Assembly (NCBI GenBank): GCA_036015235.1
Contig: CP107926.1
Coordinates: 7,980,001-8,044,000, forward strand
Source of the DNA: Streptomyces sp. NBC_00433
GTDB taxonomy: Bacteria > Actinomycetota > Actinomycetes > Streptomycetales > Streptomycetaceae
Direction: 5' to 3'
DNA length: 64,000 nucleotides
This document shows positions 34,588 to 43,163 of the stretch, piece by piece; the first letter of the stretch is position 1; every line of letters begins with the position of its first letter. The position numbers were made by a program, and so were the translations under genes. A model generated the notes under the pieces. It made no database searches. It had not been told where the DNA came from and worked only from the letters and a program-made list of their open reading frames with translations.

Positions 34588-35592
34588 TCAGGTGAGGAGA
34601 GTGGCCAGGAGGCGGTAGGACTCCAGAAGCCGACGGCGGTCATATGTGCTGGTCGTCACCAGGAATTCCGCCGCCCCGCTCCGCAGGAGCAGGGACTCCA
34701 GCGCCGGCGCGACGTCGGACGGCGTGCCGGCCAGGTGGCCGGCGGCCAGCGCCGCCGAGAAGGCGGACCGTTCACGGTCCGTCATGGGCGTGGACGAGAC
34801 CGTCGAGGCGGGCTGGAGCGGGGGGAAGACACCGTGCGTGCGCGAGTAGGCCGTCGACCAGGCCTCTGGCAGGAGCAGGCGGTGGGCCGCCTCGGCGGTG
34901 GGGGCGACGGCGACCGTGCCGGAGAGGACGACGTACGGGGCGGCGGCCCAGGGGGAGGGGCGGAAGGCGGTCCGGTAGCGCTCGACCGCCCGCAGCATCG
35001 CGTCCTCGCCGCGCACCGCCGCGATGACCAGCGGCAGCCCGAGCGCGGCGGCGAGGTCGGCTCCGCTGCCGGTGGCGAGCAGGAAGGGCGCGGGCCGCAG
35101 GCCCTCCGCCGGGAGGGCGTGCACCCCGCGGTGGGCGGTCTGCTCGCCGGTGAACCAGTCGAGCAGCTCGCCGACCTGCTCGCCGAAGGCCTCGGCCGCG
35201 TCCTTGCCGCGGCCCAGCGCCCGCCGCACCCCGTCGGTGAAACCGACCGAGCGGCCGAGGCCCATGTCGATCCGGCCGGGGAAGAGCGATTCGAGTACGC
35301 CGAACTGCTCGGCGACCACCAGCGGCTGGTGGTTGGGCAGCATCACCCCGCCCGTGCCGACCCGGATCCGCGAGGTGGCGGCGGCGATCGCGGCGGCCAG
35401 CACCGTGGGCGCGGAGCCGGCGACGCCGGGCACGCTGTGGTGCTCGGAGACCCAGAAGCGGTGGTAGCCGAGGGCCTCGGCCTCCCGCGCGAGGGCCACC
35501 GTCTCGCGCAGGGCGCGCGAGCCGTCCTCGCCTTCCCTGATCCTCGACCGGTCGAGGATCGAGAACGGCGTGTCGCGCAGTACGGAACTCAC
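34588..35592 (-). CDS. LLM class flavin-dependent oxidoreductase (MsnO8/bacterial luciferase-like)
   Basis: 334-residue luciferase-fold monooxygenase-like protein, FMN or F420 dependent. Starts SSVLRDTPFSILDRSRIREG, then ALGYHRFWVSEHHSVPGVAGSAP (about 44-66) and IRVGTGGVMLPNHQPLVVAEQF (about 78-99) and LGRSVGF are characteristic of the family. GTG 35592 has GGAAGA 8 nt upstream; the longer frame upstream is noise. Substrate unknown. It is divergent from the Rpf-LysM-M23 gene and followed by the tandem-repeat block. Confidence 0.87.
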   Translation of the reverse strand: MSSVLRDTPFSILDRSRIREGEDGSRALRETVALAREAEALGYHRFWVSEHHSVPGVAGSAPTVLAAAIAAATSRIRVGTGGVMLPNHQPLVVAEQFGVLESLFPGRIDMGLGRSVGFTDGVRRALGRGKDAAEAFGEQVGELLDWFTGEQTAHRGVHALPAEGLRPAPFLLATGSGADLAAALGLPLVIAAVRGEDAMLRAVERYRTAFRPSPWAAAPYVVLSGTVAVAPTAEAAHRLLLPEAWSTAYSRTHGVFPPLQPASTVSSTPMTDRERSAFSAALAAGHLAGTPSDVAPALESLLLRSGAAEFLVTTSTYDRRRLLESYRLLATLLT

Positions 35593-35674
35593 TCTTCTTC
35601 CAACGCCCTCGCGCGCCGGTGATTCCCCGCCTGCGCAGGGCGGCGTACCGGGGGCGTACGCGTGCCGTGCGCCC

Positions 35675-35703
35675 TTGTGGCTCGCCCGGGGCGGGCCTAC
35701 TCT
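35675..35703 (+). promoter_or_regulatory. promoter of the Rpf-LysM-M23 gene
   Basis: TTGTGG (35675-35680), exactly 17 bp, and TACTCT (35698-35703). The leader is about 75 nt. No ydaO-type riboswitch blocks are present, in contrast to the M23 paralogue at 26331. Confidence 0.6.
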
Positions 35704-35785
35704 GTGCCCGGCCCGGCAAATCGGGCGTACGGCAAGCCCGGTCGCCGAGCGCGGCTCCGGGCCGGTCCTGGAGAGGACTCGTGCT

Positions 35786-37039
35786 ATGCCCTTACGCGGA
35801 CGCCACCGCCGATACCGCCCGAGCAGGGTCTCCCAGGCCTCGCTGACCGTCACCGCGGGCGGGGCCGGCCTCGCGCTCCCGCTGATCGGGCTGAGCAGCG
35901 CGCACGCCGAGTCGGCCGGGGTGTGGGACAAGGTCGCCAACTGCGAGTCGTCCGGCAACTGGCACGTCAACACCGGCAACGGCTACTACGGCGGACTGCA
36001 GTTCACCTCCTCCACCTGGAAGTCCTTCGGCGGCGGCAACTACGCGGCGCGTGCCGACCTGGCGACGAAGAACCAGCAGATAGCGGTGGCCGAGAAGGTG
36101 CTGCGCAGCCAGGGCCCCGGCGCCTGGCCGGTCTGCTCGGTGCGGGCCGGGCTGACCCGGCAGGCGGCCGACGCGTCGCACAAGGTGCATGTGCCCGCGG
36201 CGAAGATCCGTCCCGCGCCGGTGCACACCGCCCACGCGGCGAAGACCCCGGCGGAAAAGGCGCCCGCCAAGGCCCCGGCCAGGACCGCGGCCAAGACCCC
36301 GGCGAAGCCGGCCGCACACGACCGCTACACGGTCGTCCCCGGCGACACGCTGTCCGGGATCGCCTCCGACCAGCACGTCAGGGGCGGCTGGCCGAAGCTC
36401 TACGCCGACAACCGCGGGGTCGTCGGCGGCGACCCCGACCTGATCCTGCCCGGCCAGCGGCTCGCGCTGACCACCCCGCGGGCCGCGCCGGTGAAGGCCG
36501 TGCAGAAGGCGGCCCCGAAGCCCGCGGCCAGGCCCGCGCCCAAGGCCGTACCGAAGCCGGCGCCCAAGGCGGCCCCGAAGAAGACCGCCACCGCCGTCTC
36601 CGTGCACACCAAGCCGGCCGCCGCCCCGCACCGCAGCGGCTACACCCTGCCGGTGCACGCCTCGCTCGGCACGCCCTACCACGCGTCGGGCAGCCACTGG
36701 GCCAGCGGCTACCACACCGGCATGGACTTCCTGGTCCCGACCGGCACCGCCGTCCACTCGGTGGCCGAGGGCAAGGTCGTGACGGCCGGCTGGGGCGGCT
36801 CGTACGGCTACCAGGTGGTGATCAGGCACGCGGACGGCCACTACAGCCAGTACGGCCACCTGTCGCAGATCTCGGTCAAGGTCGGCCAGCAGGTCAACGA
36901 GGGCCAGCGGATCGCCCGCTCCGGCTCGACCGGGAATGTGACCGGGCCGCACCTGCACTTCGAGATCAGGACGGGCCCGGTCTACGGCGACGACATCGAC
37001 CCGTTGCGCTACCTCCGCGCTCACGGCGTGTCGGTCTGA
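35786..37039 (+). CDS. resuscitation-promoting factor with LysM and M23 domains
   Basis: 417-residue secreted cell-wall hydrolase with two catalytic activities. Signal peptide (about 1-43), Rpf domain (about 45-120; VWDKVANCESSGNWHVNTG carries the catalytic Glu, then YYGGLQFTSSTW), an Ala/Lys/Pro linker, one LysM (YTVVPGDTLSGIASDQHV, about 183-235), a second Ala/Pro/Lys linker and an M23 domain with GYHTGMDF and TGPHLHFEI zinc ligands. Rpf cleaves glycan strands and M23 cleaves peptide cross-links, so one protein can cut both. GGAGAGGA lies about 8 nt before ATG 35786. I recall that one Streptomyces coelicolor Rpf (RpfD) has a similar layout. The last 19 nt overlap the convergent PAP2 gene. 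Confidence 0.93.
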   Translation: MPLRGRHRRYRPSRVSQASLTVTAGGAGLALPLIGLSSAHAESAGVWDKVANCESSGNWHVNTGNGYYGGLQFTSSTWKSFGGGNYAARADLATKNQQIAVAEKVLRSQGPGAWPVCSVRAGLTRQAADASHKVHVPAAKIRPAPVHTAHAAKTPAEKAPAKAPARTAAKTPAKPAAHDRYTVVPGDTLSGIASDQHVRGGWPKLYADNRGVVGGDPDLILPGQRLALTTPRAAPVKAVQKAAPKPAARPAPKAVPKPAPKAAPKKTATAVSVHTKPAAAPHRSGYTLPVHASLGTPYHASGSHWASGYHTGMDFLVPTGTAVHSVAEGKVVTAGWGGSYGYQVVIRHADGHYSQYGHLSQISVKVGQQVNEGQRIARSGSTGNVTGPHLHFEIRTGPVYGDDIDPLRYLRAHGVSV

Positions 37040-37707
37040 CCGTCCGGTCGTCCCGTCCGGTCGGCGTACGCGGCCAGCGGCGGCAGCAGCGCGGTGAGCC
37101 AGCACGCGGCGAACAGCCAGCCGCCGAGGACGTCCGACGGCCAGTGCACCCCCAGGTAGACCCGGGTGCAGCCGACGGCCAGGGCCAGCAGCCCGCACAG
37201 CGCCGCCGCGGCCCGGCCCCGGGCGTCGGGCCGGGCCCGCAGCAGGCCCCAGGCGAGCAGCGCGGCGGCCATCGCGCTGGACGCGGTGTGCCCGGAGGGG
37301 AAGGCGTGCCCCGACGCGTGGGCCACCCAGTCGGCCGCGGGCGGCCTGGCGCGGTGCAGCGCCGCCGCGAGCAGGGTGCGCAGCGCCTGGCCGGCCAGCA
37401 GCACGAGCACGGCGAGCACCGCCACCCGCGGCGCCGCCCGCCCCGCGGTACGCAGCCTGCCGCCGCCCGCCAGCCAGCCGCCGAGGGCGGCGGCCAGATA
37501 GGGCCAGGGTCCCGTCCCGATGCCGGTGACGGCCCGCGCTGCGGCCGCCGCGCCCTGCGGGCGGTGGGCGACCGACCAGCGGTGCGGCCCGGTGTCGAAG
37601 CCGTACGGTGTGCCGTGCCTGGCCAGCACCAGCCAGGCCAGCAGGCAGAAGGCGAGGGCGAAGGCTGCGGGCCACACCAGCCGGGACCAGGGCGGGCGGA
37701 GGGTCAT
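37021..37707 (-). CDS. PAP2 family phosphatase (possible undecaprenyl-diphosphate phosphatase)
   Basis: 228-residue polytopic membrane protein with about six helices. The three PAP2 motifs are present: LHRARPP (KxxxxxxRP-like, first basic residue replaced), FPSGHT (about 138-143) and TRVYLGVHWPSDVLGG (about 183-198). Likely dephosphorylates a lipid diphosphate outside the membrane; undecaprenyl diphosphate recycling is plausible. GGGGA precedes ATG 37707. Its upstream region contains an 18-bp dyad similar to that before uppP at 50555. It overlaps the convergent Rpf gene by 19 nt at its 3' end. Confidence 0.85.
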   Translation of the reverse strand: MTLRPPWSRLVWPAAFALAFCLLAWLVLARHGTPYGFDTGPHRWSVAHRPQGAAAAARAVTGIGTGPWPYLAAALGGWLAGGGRLRTAGRAAPRVAVLAVLVLLAGQALRTLLAAALHRARPPAADWVAHASGHAFPSGHTASSAMAAALLAWGLLRARPDARGRAAAALCGLLALAVGCTRVYLGVHWPSDVLGGWLFAACWLTALLPPLAAYADRTGRPDGQTDTP

Positions 37708-37771
37708 CGCGCGGGTGGTCCCCTTCCCGGCACCGGGGACGCGGCCGTACGCGCCGGCCGCGGCAGTGAAT

Positions 37772-37796
37772 GACTACAGGTCTGTAGTCAGACTAC
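37772..37796. promoter_or_regulatory. operator-like dyad upstream of the PAP2 gene
   Basis: GACTACAG-GT-CTGTAGTC (37772-37789) is a perfect 18-bp inverted repeat, extended by another half-site GACTAC (37791-37796). Such CTACA/TGTAG dyads recall BlaI/MecI-type repressor sites, though the spacing differs from the Staphylococcus operators. Similar half-sites occur before uppP (50480-50508). Confidence 0.6.
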
Positions 37797-37837
37797 CGCC
37801 ACGGCCGCCGCGTACCGGTGGGCGCGCCGACCCGGTG

Positions 37838-38842
37838 CTACGGGCGGGCCGTCGGCACGTTCTCGTGGACCTTCAGCGGGTCCGTCACCGCGACCGGCTC
37901 CAGGATCTGCTCGATCTTCGCCATGACCTCGGCGTCGAGCCGGACGCCGGCGGCCTTGGCGTTCTCCGCGACCTGCTCGGGGCGGGAAGCCCCGACGATC
38001 GCGGCGGAGACGTTGGGGTTCTGCAGCACCCAGGCGACCGCGAGCTGGGCGAGGGACAGGCCGGCGTCGGCGGCCAGCGGCTTCAGCTGCTGGACGCGCT
38101 CCAGGATGTCGTCCTGCATCCAGCGGCTGATCATGTTGGCGCCGCCCTTGTCGTCGGTGGCGCGGGAGCCGGCCGGCGGCTGCCGGCCTGGCAGGTACTT
38201 GCCGGTGAGCACGCCTTGGGCGACCGGCGAGAAGACGACCTGGCCGAGGCCCAGCTCCTCCGAGGTCGGGACGACCTCGCCCTCGATGATCCGCCACAGC
38301 GCGGAATACTGCGGCTGGTTGGACACCAGCGGGATGTGCAGCTCGCGCGCCAGCGCGTGGCCGCGGCGGATCTGGTCCGCGGTCCACTCCGAGACGCCGA
38401 TGTAGTGCGCCTTGCCGGAGTGCACGACGTCGGCGAAGGCCTCCATCGTCTCCTCCAGCGGCGTGAACCGGTCGTAGCGGTGCGCCTGGTAAAGGTCGAC
38501 GTGGTCGGTCTGGAGCCGTCGCAGCGAGTTGTCGATCGACTCCATGATGTGCTTGCGCGACAGGCCCCGGTCGTTGTGACCGGGGCCTGTCGGCCAGAAG
38601 ACCTTGGTGAAGATCTCCAGGTTCTCGCGGCGCTCGCCCTTGAGGGCCCGGCCGAGTACAGACTCGGCGCGGGTCTGCGCGTAGACGTCCGCGGTGTCGA
38701 AGGTGGTGATGCCGACGTCCAGGGCGGCCCGGACGCAGGCGGTAGCCGCGTCCTCCTCCACCTGGGACCCGTGGGTGAGCCAGTTTCCGTAGGCGAGCTC
38801 GCTGACGATCAGGCCGCTGCGGCCGAGGTGACGGTATTCCAT
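37838..38842 (-). CDS. aldo/keto reductase (Kv-beta-like subgroup)
   Basis: 334-residue NADPH-dependent TIM-barrel oxidoreductase. The catalytic tetrad can be traced: Asp and Tyr in FDTADVYAQ (about 49-57), Lys in EIFTKVFWP (about 83), His in VDLYQAHRYD (about 119). The C-terminal VSAAIVGASRPEQVAEN (about 288-304) binds the cofactor phosphate. The sequence MEYRHLGRSGLIVSELAYGNW at the start and the GRQPPAGSRA loop fit the voltage-gated channel beta-subunit-like AKR group. AAGGT precedes ATG 38842. Substrate unknown. Confidence 0.92.
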   Translation of the reverse strand: MEYRHLGRSGLIVSELAYGNWLTHGSQVEEDAATACVRAALDVGITTFDTADVYAQTRAESVLGRALKGERRENLEIFTKVFWPTGPGHNDRGLSRKHIMESIDNSLRRLQTDHVDLYQAHRYDRFTPLEETMEAFADVVHSGKAHYIGVSEWTADQIRRGHALARELHIPLVSNQPQYSALWRIIEGEVVPTSEELGLGQVVFSPVAQGVLTGKYLPGRQPPAGSRATDDKGGANMISRWMQDDILERVQQLKPLAADAGLSLAQLAVAWVLQNPNVSAAIVGASRPEQVAENAKAAGVRLDAEVMAKIEQILEPVAVTDPLKVHENVPTARP

Positions 38843-38880
38843 GGTGATCGACCTTAATCGCCACCCCGGCGCGCGGTGAA

Positions 38881-38901
38881 GGCGCCCAGGACCTGGGCGC
38901 C
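38881..38901 (-). terminator. hairpin after the secreted beta-helix gene
   Basis: GGCGCCCAG (38881-38889) pairs with CTGGGCGCC (38893-38901) around a 3-nt loop, directly downstream of the stop at 38908 on the minus strand. No T-run follows, so efficiency is uncertain. Confidence 0.55.
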
Positions 38902-38907
38902 TCCGGC

Positions 38908-41367
38908 CTAGGACGCGTAGGCCTCCAGTTCGGAGAGTTGTCCGGCGGGCCAGCCGGTGTTGCCGGTGACGGTGAGCCGCAGGTAGCGGGTGCCGGTGGG
39001 GGTCAGGGTGATGGTGGCGGTGTTGCCGGTGGCGGGGTTGAGGGTGTAGCCGGCGGAGGACTTCAGGGTGGTCCAGGTGCTGTTGTTGGTGGAGCCCAGG
39101 ACGGAGAGGGTTTCGGTGCGGGTGGCCCAGGCGGTGGCCGGGGGGAGTTTGATCACGACGCGGCCGACGGTCTGTGCGGAGCCGAGGTCGACGGTGATGG
39201 ACTGGGGGAAGGCGTTGTTGGTCGATTCCCAGTAGGTGTTGGCGTTGCCGTCGACGGCGTTGCCCGCGGTGTAGACGTCGGCGTGGCCGGTGTCGGTCAC
39301 GCTCCGCCCGCGCGCCAGGTTGGTGTTCGCCGGCGTGGTGGTCGGCGGGGTCGTCGTGGGAGTGGTCGGCGGGGTGGTGGTCGGTGTGGTCGGCGGCGTG
39401 GTCCCGCCGCCGGTGGTGCCGCCGCTGCCGCCGGTGGGCACACCGCCGTTGGTCCAGATCGGCGTCGGCCAGGTGCCGGTGCAGGTCTGGCCGGTGTTCC
39501 AGCCGGAGTTGCCGCCGCCGTCGGTGATCTGCAGGCTGGTGCCGACGCAGTTGTGGATCGGGGTCGCTGCCTGCCCGATGTTCTTGGCCTTGACGTTGAT
39601 GAACGTCATGTTCGCGGCGGCCTGCGCCTGGATGGCGTAGGTGCCGGCCCCGTCGATGTTGACGTTCTTGAAGGTGACGCCGGTGACACCGGTCTCGATG
39701 GACTGGATGGCCTCGTAGGAGCTGTCGAGGATGTCGGTGTCGGTGATCTGGATGTTGGCGTCGACCTTGCCCTGGAGGCCGTCGAACCAGATCGCCCCGA
39801 CGCCGAACTGCCAGTTGTAGTCGCTGTTCCCGGTCCTGATCAGGGTGTTGCGGGCCGCGGTGACGGTGCCCGCGACCGCGGTGCCCTGGCCGGCGCTGAC
39901 GCCCGGGTAGCGGTTGGCGATGTGCAGGCCGCCGCCGTTGCTGATGGTGTCGGCCATCACGTTGTCGGACAGATTGAAGTCCTTGCCGCCGTACGTGACG
40001 ATGTTGTTCGCCAGGATCGGCAGCACGACCGTGTTGTGGTCGAAGCTGTCGTTCACGTTCGGCACGTTCTCCGGCCACGAGGCCAGGCCGTCGTCACCGA
40101 CGTTGCGCACGAAGGTGTTGGTGACCGTCGAGTTGGTCACACCGATGTGGAAGTTGACGCCGTCGGCCGTGGTGTCCAGGATCCGGCTGTTCTTGATGGT
40201 GAAGTGGTCCATCGGACCGTCCATCCAGGCGCCGACCTTGACGTGCTGGATCCACAGGTCGTCGACGGTGGAGTTGGACATCGCGCCGCCGATGCCGTTG
40301 ACCTGGTCGTTGTCCTCGCGCTCGCGGATGTCGCCGATGATGGCGAAGTCCTTGAGCTGCACATTGGTGCTCGGGCCGCCCTGGTTGGCGTACTTGCCGT
40401 AGAAACCGGCCGCGCTGGACCGGTTCACCGGGTCGCGGCCGCCGAAGACGGTGTACCAGGGGCCGGCGCCCTGGACCGTCACGCCGTCCACGATCACGTG
40501 GCTGTAGAGCGTGTAGTTGCCCTGCGGGACGTAGACGACCCTGCCTTGCGCCTTGCCCGCGTCGACCGCCGCCTGCATCTTCGCGGTCGTGTCGGTGGCA
40601 CCGGTCGGGTCGACGCCGTAGTCGGCGACCGCGTCAATGGCCCCCGAGGGCTTGGAGATCGCCCCGCCGACCTGCTCGAAGTCGGCCAGGTCGATGGTGA
40701 AGGTCGGCGACTGGGCGGTCGAGGTCACCTGGACCCGGATCTTGGTGCCCGCCGGGTAGGTGGCGGCGAACTTCGCCCGCGCCTCGTCGTAGAAGTGGTG
40801 CGGGTTGGTGTCGCCCGGGTTGTTGTTGAACGGGTAACCCCCGTAGTACCAGCTGTACTTCGAGGTCACCGACAGCGTCTTGACCGACTGCCCGTTGGCC
40901 TGCACGTCCAGGGCGGCGTCACGGCCCTTGCCGTCCGAGGTGTCCGGCAGGCTGTAGCGCAGAGACATCGCGTTCGCCGGCGCGGTGAGCGTGAACTCCA
41001 CGTACTGGCCGACCGCGTTGAGCGTGACCGCCTGGCGGCCCGAGGCCTCCGACGGCAGGTGGCCGTAGAGGCGGTCGGGGCCGATGAGCGTGCCGTTGGT
41101 CGCGGCGTACTCGGCCTCCAGCTCCTTGAACGGCACGTTCGCGCCGCGGCCGGAGATGCCGATGGGCGACGGGGCGGGGACACCGCCCGCGGCGTGCGCG
41201 GTGGGGGCGCCCACCAGCGTGACGGCGGTCAGCGCGGCCGCGCCCGCCACCGCGAAGGACAGGACCGCCGCGAGACCGCGGCGCCCGATCCGCCCGCGCT
41301 GTCGGGGGGTCGGGGAAGTGGGGGGTGTGGGAGGAGTCGGCTGATGGCTGTGCGGAGGGTGCGACAC
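38908..41367 (-). CDS. secreted GH87-like (mycodextranase/alpha-1,3-glucanase) beta-helix protein with discoidin domain
   Basis: 819-residue secreted multidomain protein. GTG 41367 (AAGGAC upstream) is followed by a Pro/His-rich start and a signal peptide with the basic RRGLAAVLSFAVAGAAALTA hydrophobic core, cleaved after AHA. Next come a CBM6-like region (about 85-240; ELEAEYAATNGTLIGPD), a right-handed beta-helix catalytic domain (about 250-640) beginning VADYGVDPTGATDTTAKMQ and containing VRNVGDDGLASWPE with an Asp pair, a Cys-bounded segment, a Thr/Pro linker and an F5/8 C (discoidin) module (about 690-819). The layout suggests a fungal alpha-1,3-glucan or related polysaccharide-degrading enzyme; GH55-type beta-1,3-glucanase is the main alternative. 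An AT-richer segment (41440-41520) probably holds the promoter. Confidence 0.68.
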   Translation of the reverse strand: MSHPPHSHQPTPPTPPTSPTPRQRGRIGRRGLAAVLSFAVAGAAALTAVTLVGAPTAHAAGGVPAPSPIGISGRGANVPFKELEAEYAATNGTLIGPDRLYGHLPSEASGRQAVTLNAVGQYVEFTLTAPANAMSLRYSLPDTSDGKGRDAALDVQANGQSVKTLSVTSKYSWYYGGYPFNNNPGDTNPHHFYDEARAKFAATYPAGTKIRVQVTSTAQSPTFTIDLADFEQVGGAISKPSGAIDAVADYGVDPTGATDTTAKMQAAVDAGKAQGRVVYVPQGNYTLYSHVIVDGVTVQGAGPWYTVFGGRDPVNRSSAAGFYGKYANQGGPSTNVQLKDFAIIGDIREREDNDQVNGIGGAMSNSTVDDLWIQHVKVGAWMDGPMDHFTIKNSRILDTTADGVNFHIGVTNSTVTNTFVRNVGDDGLASWPENVPNVNDSFDHNTVVLPILANNIVTYGGKDFNLSDNVMADTISNGGGLHIANRYPGVSAGQGTAVAGTVTAARNTLIRTGNSDYNWQFGVGAIWFDGLQGKVDANIQITDTDILDSSYEAIQSIETGVTGVTFKNVNIDGAGTYAIQAQAAANMTFINVKAKNIGQAATPIHNCVGTSLQITDGGGNSGWNTGQTCTGTWPTPIWTNGGVPTGGSGGTTGGGTTPPTTPTTTPPTTPTTTPPTTTPANTNLARGRSVTDTGHADVYTAGNAVDGNANTYWESTNNAFPQSITVDLGSAQTVGRVVIKLPPATAWATRTETLSVLGSTNNSTWTTLKSSAGYTLNPATGNTATITLTPTGTRYLRLTVTGNTGWPAGQLSELEAYAS

Positions 41368-41604
41368 AGGCAGGTCCTTGCGGCTCGGGGGTGGGGGGAT
41401 ATGAAAGCGCCCGGCCGGGGCGCTGGAGACACTACGAGCGTCGCCGCAGTAAGTCCATAAGTCAGCGCAAAACAGCGATAGTTCCTCGCAATATTCACGA
41501 CATCCAACCGTCATCGAGCGAGGCGGAGCCGGTGATTTCCTGACCGCACGCAGCGGGGCCGCCCGGCGCCGCCGGCCGGGCTGTGACGGGTGGGGGAGCG
41601 GAGG

Positions 41605-42261
41605 TCAGCGGGTCCTGCGCGGGGACACCAGCAGGAAGGGCGCGCCCCCGCGGGCGCGGTGCTCGGTGCACTGCCAGCCGAAGCGGCCCAGCAGTCGCGC
41701 GCACCGGGACAGCGCCCGCGCGGCCGCATCGTGGTCGGCCGCGCCGTGCCAGGCGACCTCGGGCAGGCCGTCCTGGCCGCCGGCCGTCACCGCGTAACCG
41801 GCGCCGTCCGCCCGGCCCGGCGGGCAGCCGCCCGCCTCAAGGGCCAGCGCGACCGCGTGCACCGCCCGGTCCCGCTCCCAGGGGGCCGGCACGTCAGTGG
41901 CGCCGTCCAGCAGCAGCGCCCGGATCCGGAGCAGGCCCTCCCAGGCGGTCGCCACCTCGGCGGCCCGCCGCGCCCCGCCGGGCGGCGCGGCCCCCGTGCC
42001 GTCGTCGGCGGCGAAGGCGTCGGCGGCGGGCGCAGGACGGCCGGGCGCCGGGACGTCGGGCCTGGCCGCCGTCAGGTCGGCCCGCAGCCGCAGCCCTTGC
42101 GGCGACAGGTAGTAGCTGTGGTGCCCGGCGCGGCCGTGCGGCACCGCGAGGCCGCGCGCGACGAGCGCGGCGCACACGTCGGCCCTGGCGGCCAGCCGCC
42201 CGGTCGCCGGGTCGGAGCCGGTGACCGCCCGCCGCTGTGCCGCGGTCAGCGCGCTGCCCAT
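41605..42261 (-). CDS. hypothetical protein
   Basis: 218 residues; I do not recognise a family. The N-terminal 60 residues (LTAAQRRAVTGSDPATGRLA, then LVARGLAVPHGRAGHHSYYL) could form a small winged-helix-like unit with a basic His/Tyr-rich wing. The rest is Ala/Arg-rich with FGWQCTEHRARGG near the end, suggesting an alpha/beta domain. ATG 42261 has GGGAGG 8 nt upstream, so it is likely real. It is divergent from the LAETG surface-protein gene, with 211 bp between the starts. Confidence 0.6.
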   Translation of the reverse strand: MGSALTAAQRRAVTGSDPATGRLAARADVCAALVARGLAVPHGRAGHHSYYLSPQGLRLRADLTAARPDVPAPGRPAPAADAFAADDGTGAAPPGGARRAAEVATAWEGLLRIRALLLDGATDVPAPWERDRAVHAVALALEAGGCPPGRADGAGYAVTAGGQDGLPEVAWHGAADHDAAARALSRCARLLGRFGWQCTEHRARGGAPFLLVSPRRTR

Positions 42262-42339
42262 GGGGCTCCCTCCCGGTTCGGTGCCGCCCTGGCACCGTAC
42301 CCCCCGGCACCGACATCCCCGACCGGCGATAACTCCACT

Positions 42340-42358
42340 GAATTCGCTACGGAATTCG
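42340..42358 (+). promoter_or_regulatory. direct repeats upstream of the surface-protein gene
   Basis: GAATTCG occurs at 42340-42346 and 42352-42358, 12 bp apart, inside an AT-richer patch in the divergent intergenic region. A regulator site or upstream promoter element is possible; no clear -35/-10 pair was found here. Confidence 0.3.
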
Positions 42359-42472
42359 TAAGGGCGCCGCCCGGTGAAAGCCCGCGGAAGGGCAGGGTGT
42401 ATCGTCCCGGTCCCACGGCAATTCGGCGGGTGGGGCCGTACGGGCGAAGTCCCGCCCGCAATGGGAGGGTTC

Positions 42473-43084
42473 ATGAGACTGAAGGTTCAGGGCCGCAGGA
42501 GATACGCGGCCATAGCGGCGACCGGAATGGCCGCCATGATCGGTTCCGCGGTATTGGCGGCGCCGGCCTCGGCCCATACGCCGGTCTGGTCGGTCACCTG
42601 CGATTCGGTGAAGGTCGACCTGACGGCGTACACGGCGAGCGTCACCAACTCGGTGACGCTCACCATCGTCGGCGGCGAGGGCGCGCTCGTCGACACCCCG
42701 AGCTTCGGGGGCTCCTTCCACTACCAGGACGCGCTGCCCCCGCACGACGCCCCCGTCAGCCTGCACCTTGTGGTCAAGGCCGGTGACGGCGAGCGATACA
42801 ACCTGGACGAGACCAAGGTCTCGCCGGTGTGCGACAAGCCGAAGCCGCCGGTGAAGCCGTCCACCACCCCGCCGACCACGGCGACCACGACCCCGGCGCC
42901 GACCCACACCACCAACGCCCCGGTGGTCGCGGACACCACGTCGGCCACCGGCAGCGGCGACCTCGCCGAGACCGGCAGCTCCAATGCCACGCCGATGATC
43001 GCGGGTATCGCCGCGGCCGTCGTCGTCGTGGGCGGCGGCCTGGTGTTCTGGACCCGCAAGCGCGGCACCTCGACGCACCGCTGA
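42473..43084 (+). CDS. sortase-anchored surface protein with LAETG signal
   Basis: 203-residue secreted protein with a C-terminal cell-wall sorting signal. Signal peptide (about 1-36, ending APASAHT), a small beta-rich domain (about 37-125) with a Cys near each end (VTCDSVKV and SPVCDKP) likely disulphide-linked, a Thr/Pro stalk, then LAETG (164-168), a membrane helix (about 174-194) and the basic tail RKRG. LAxTG is the recognition motif of class E sortases in Streptomyces, which attach proteins such as long chaplins. GGGAGG lies 4-5 nt before ATG 42473. The function of the folded domain is unknown. Confidence 0.85.
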   Translation: MRLKVQGRRRYAAIAATGMAAMIGSAVLAAPASAHTPVWSVTCDSVKVDLTAYTASVTNSVTLTIVGGEGALVDTPSFGGSFHYQDALPPHDAPVSLHLVVKAGDGERYNLDETKVSPVCDKPKPPVKPSTTPPTTATTTPAPTHTTNAPVVADTTSATGSGDLAETGSSNATPMIAGIAAAVVVVGGGLVFWTRKRGTSTHR

Positions 43085-43125
43085 CCGGCCCGGCAGCGCC
43101 GAGCGGCACCGGCAGGGAAGAACGT

Positions 43126-43163
43126 CCGGAGAATGCGCCACCACGGCGTGGCGCATTCTCCGG
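43126..43163 (+). terminator. strong hairpin terminator after the LAETG gene
   Basis: CCGGAGAATGCGCCAC (43126-43141) and GTGGCGCATTCTCCGG (43148-43163) form a perfect 16-bp stem with a 6-nt loop; GAAAA follows. The remainder of the 370-bp gap (43164-43440) shows nothing recognisable. Confidence 0.85.

Noticed and set aside
33748..34618. Open frames of up to 481 residues across the tandem-repeat block, with repeated WWRSVV-type peptides
   Set aside because: The peptide repeats are only the translation of the 94-bp DNA repeat; no ribosome-binding site or stable reading frame between units.
35590..35785. Second c-di-AMP riboswitch before the Rpf-LysM-M23 gene
   Set aside because: The conserved ydaO blocks (GGGGGACC, GGGGTGAA, CGAACCCGACAGCTCACC) are absent; only a simple promoter and short leader are seen.
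38938..41460. 840-residue plus-strand frame opposite the beta-helix gene
   Set aside because: Gly/Val/Arg-rich antisense shadow; the opposite strand encodes a signal peptide and recognisable domains.
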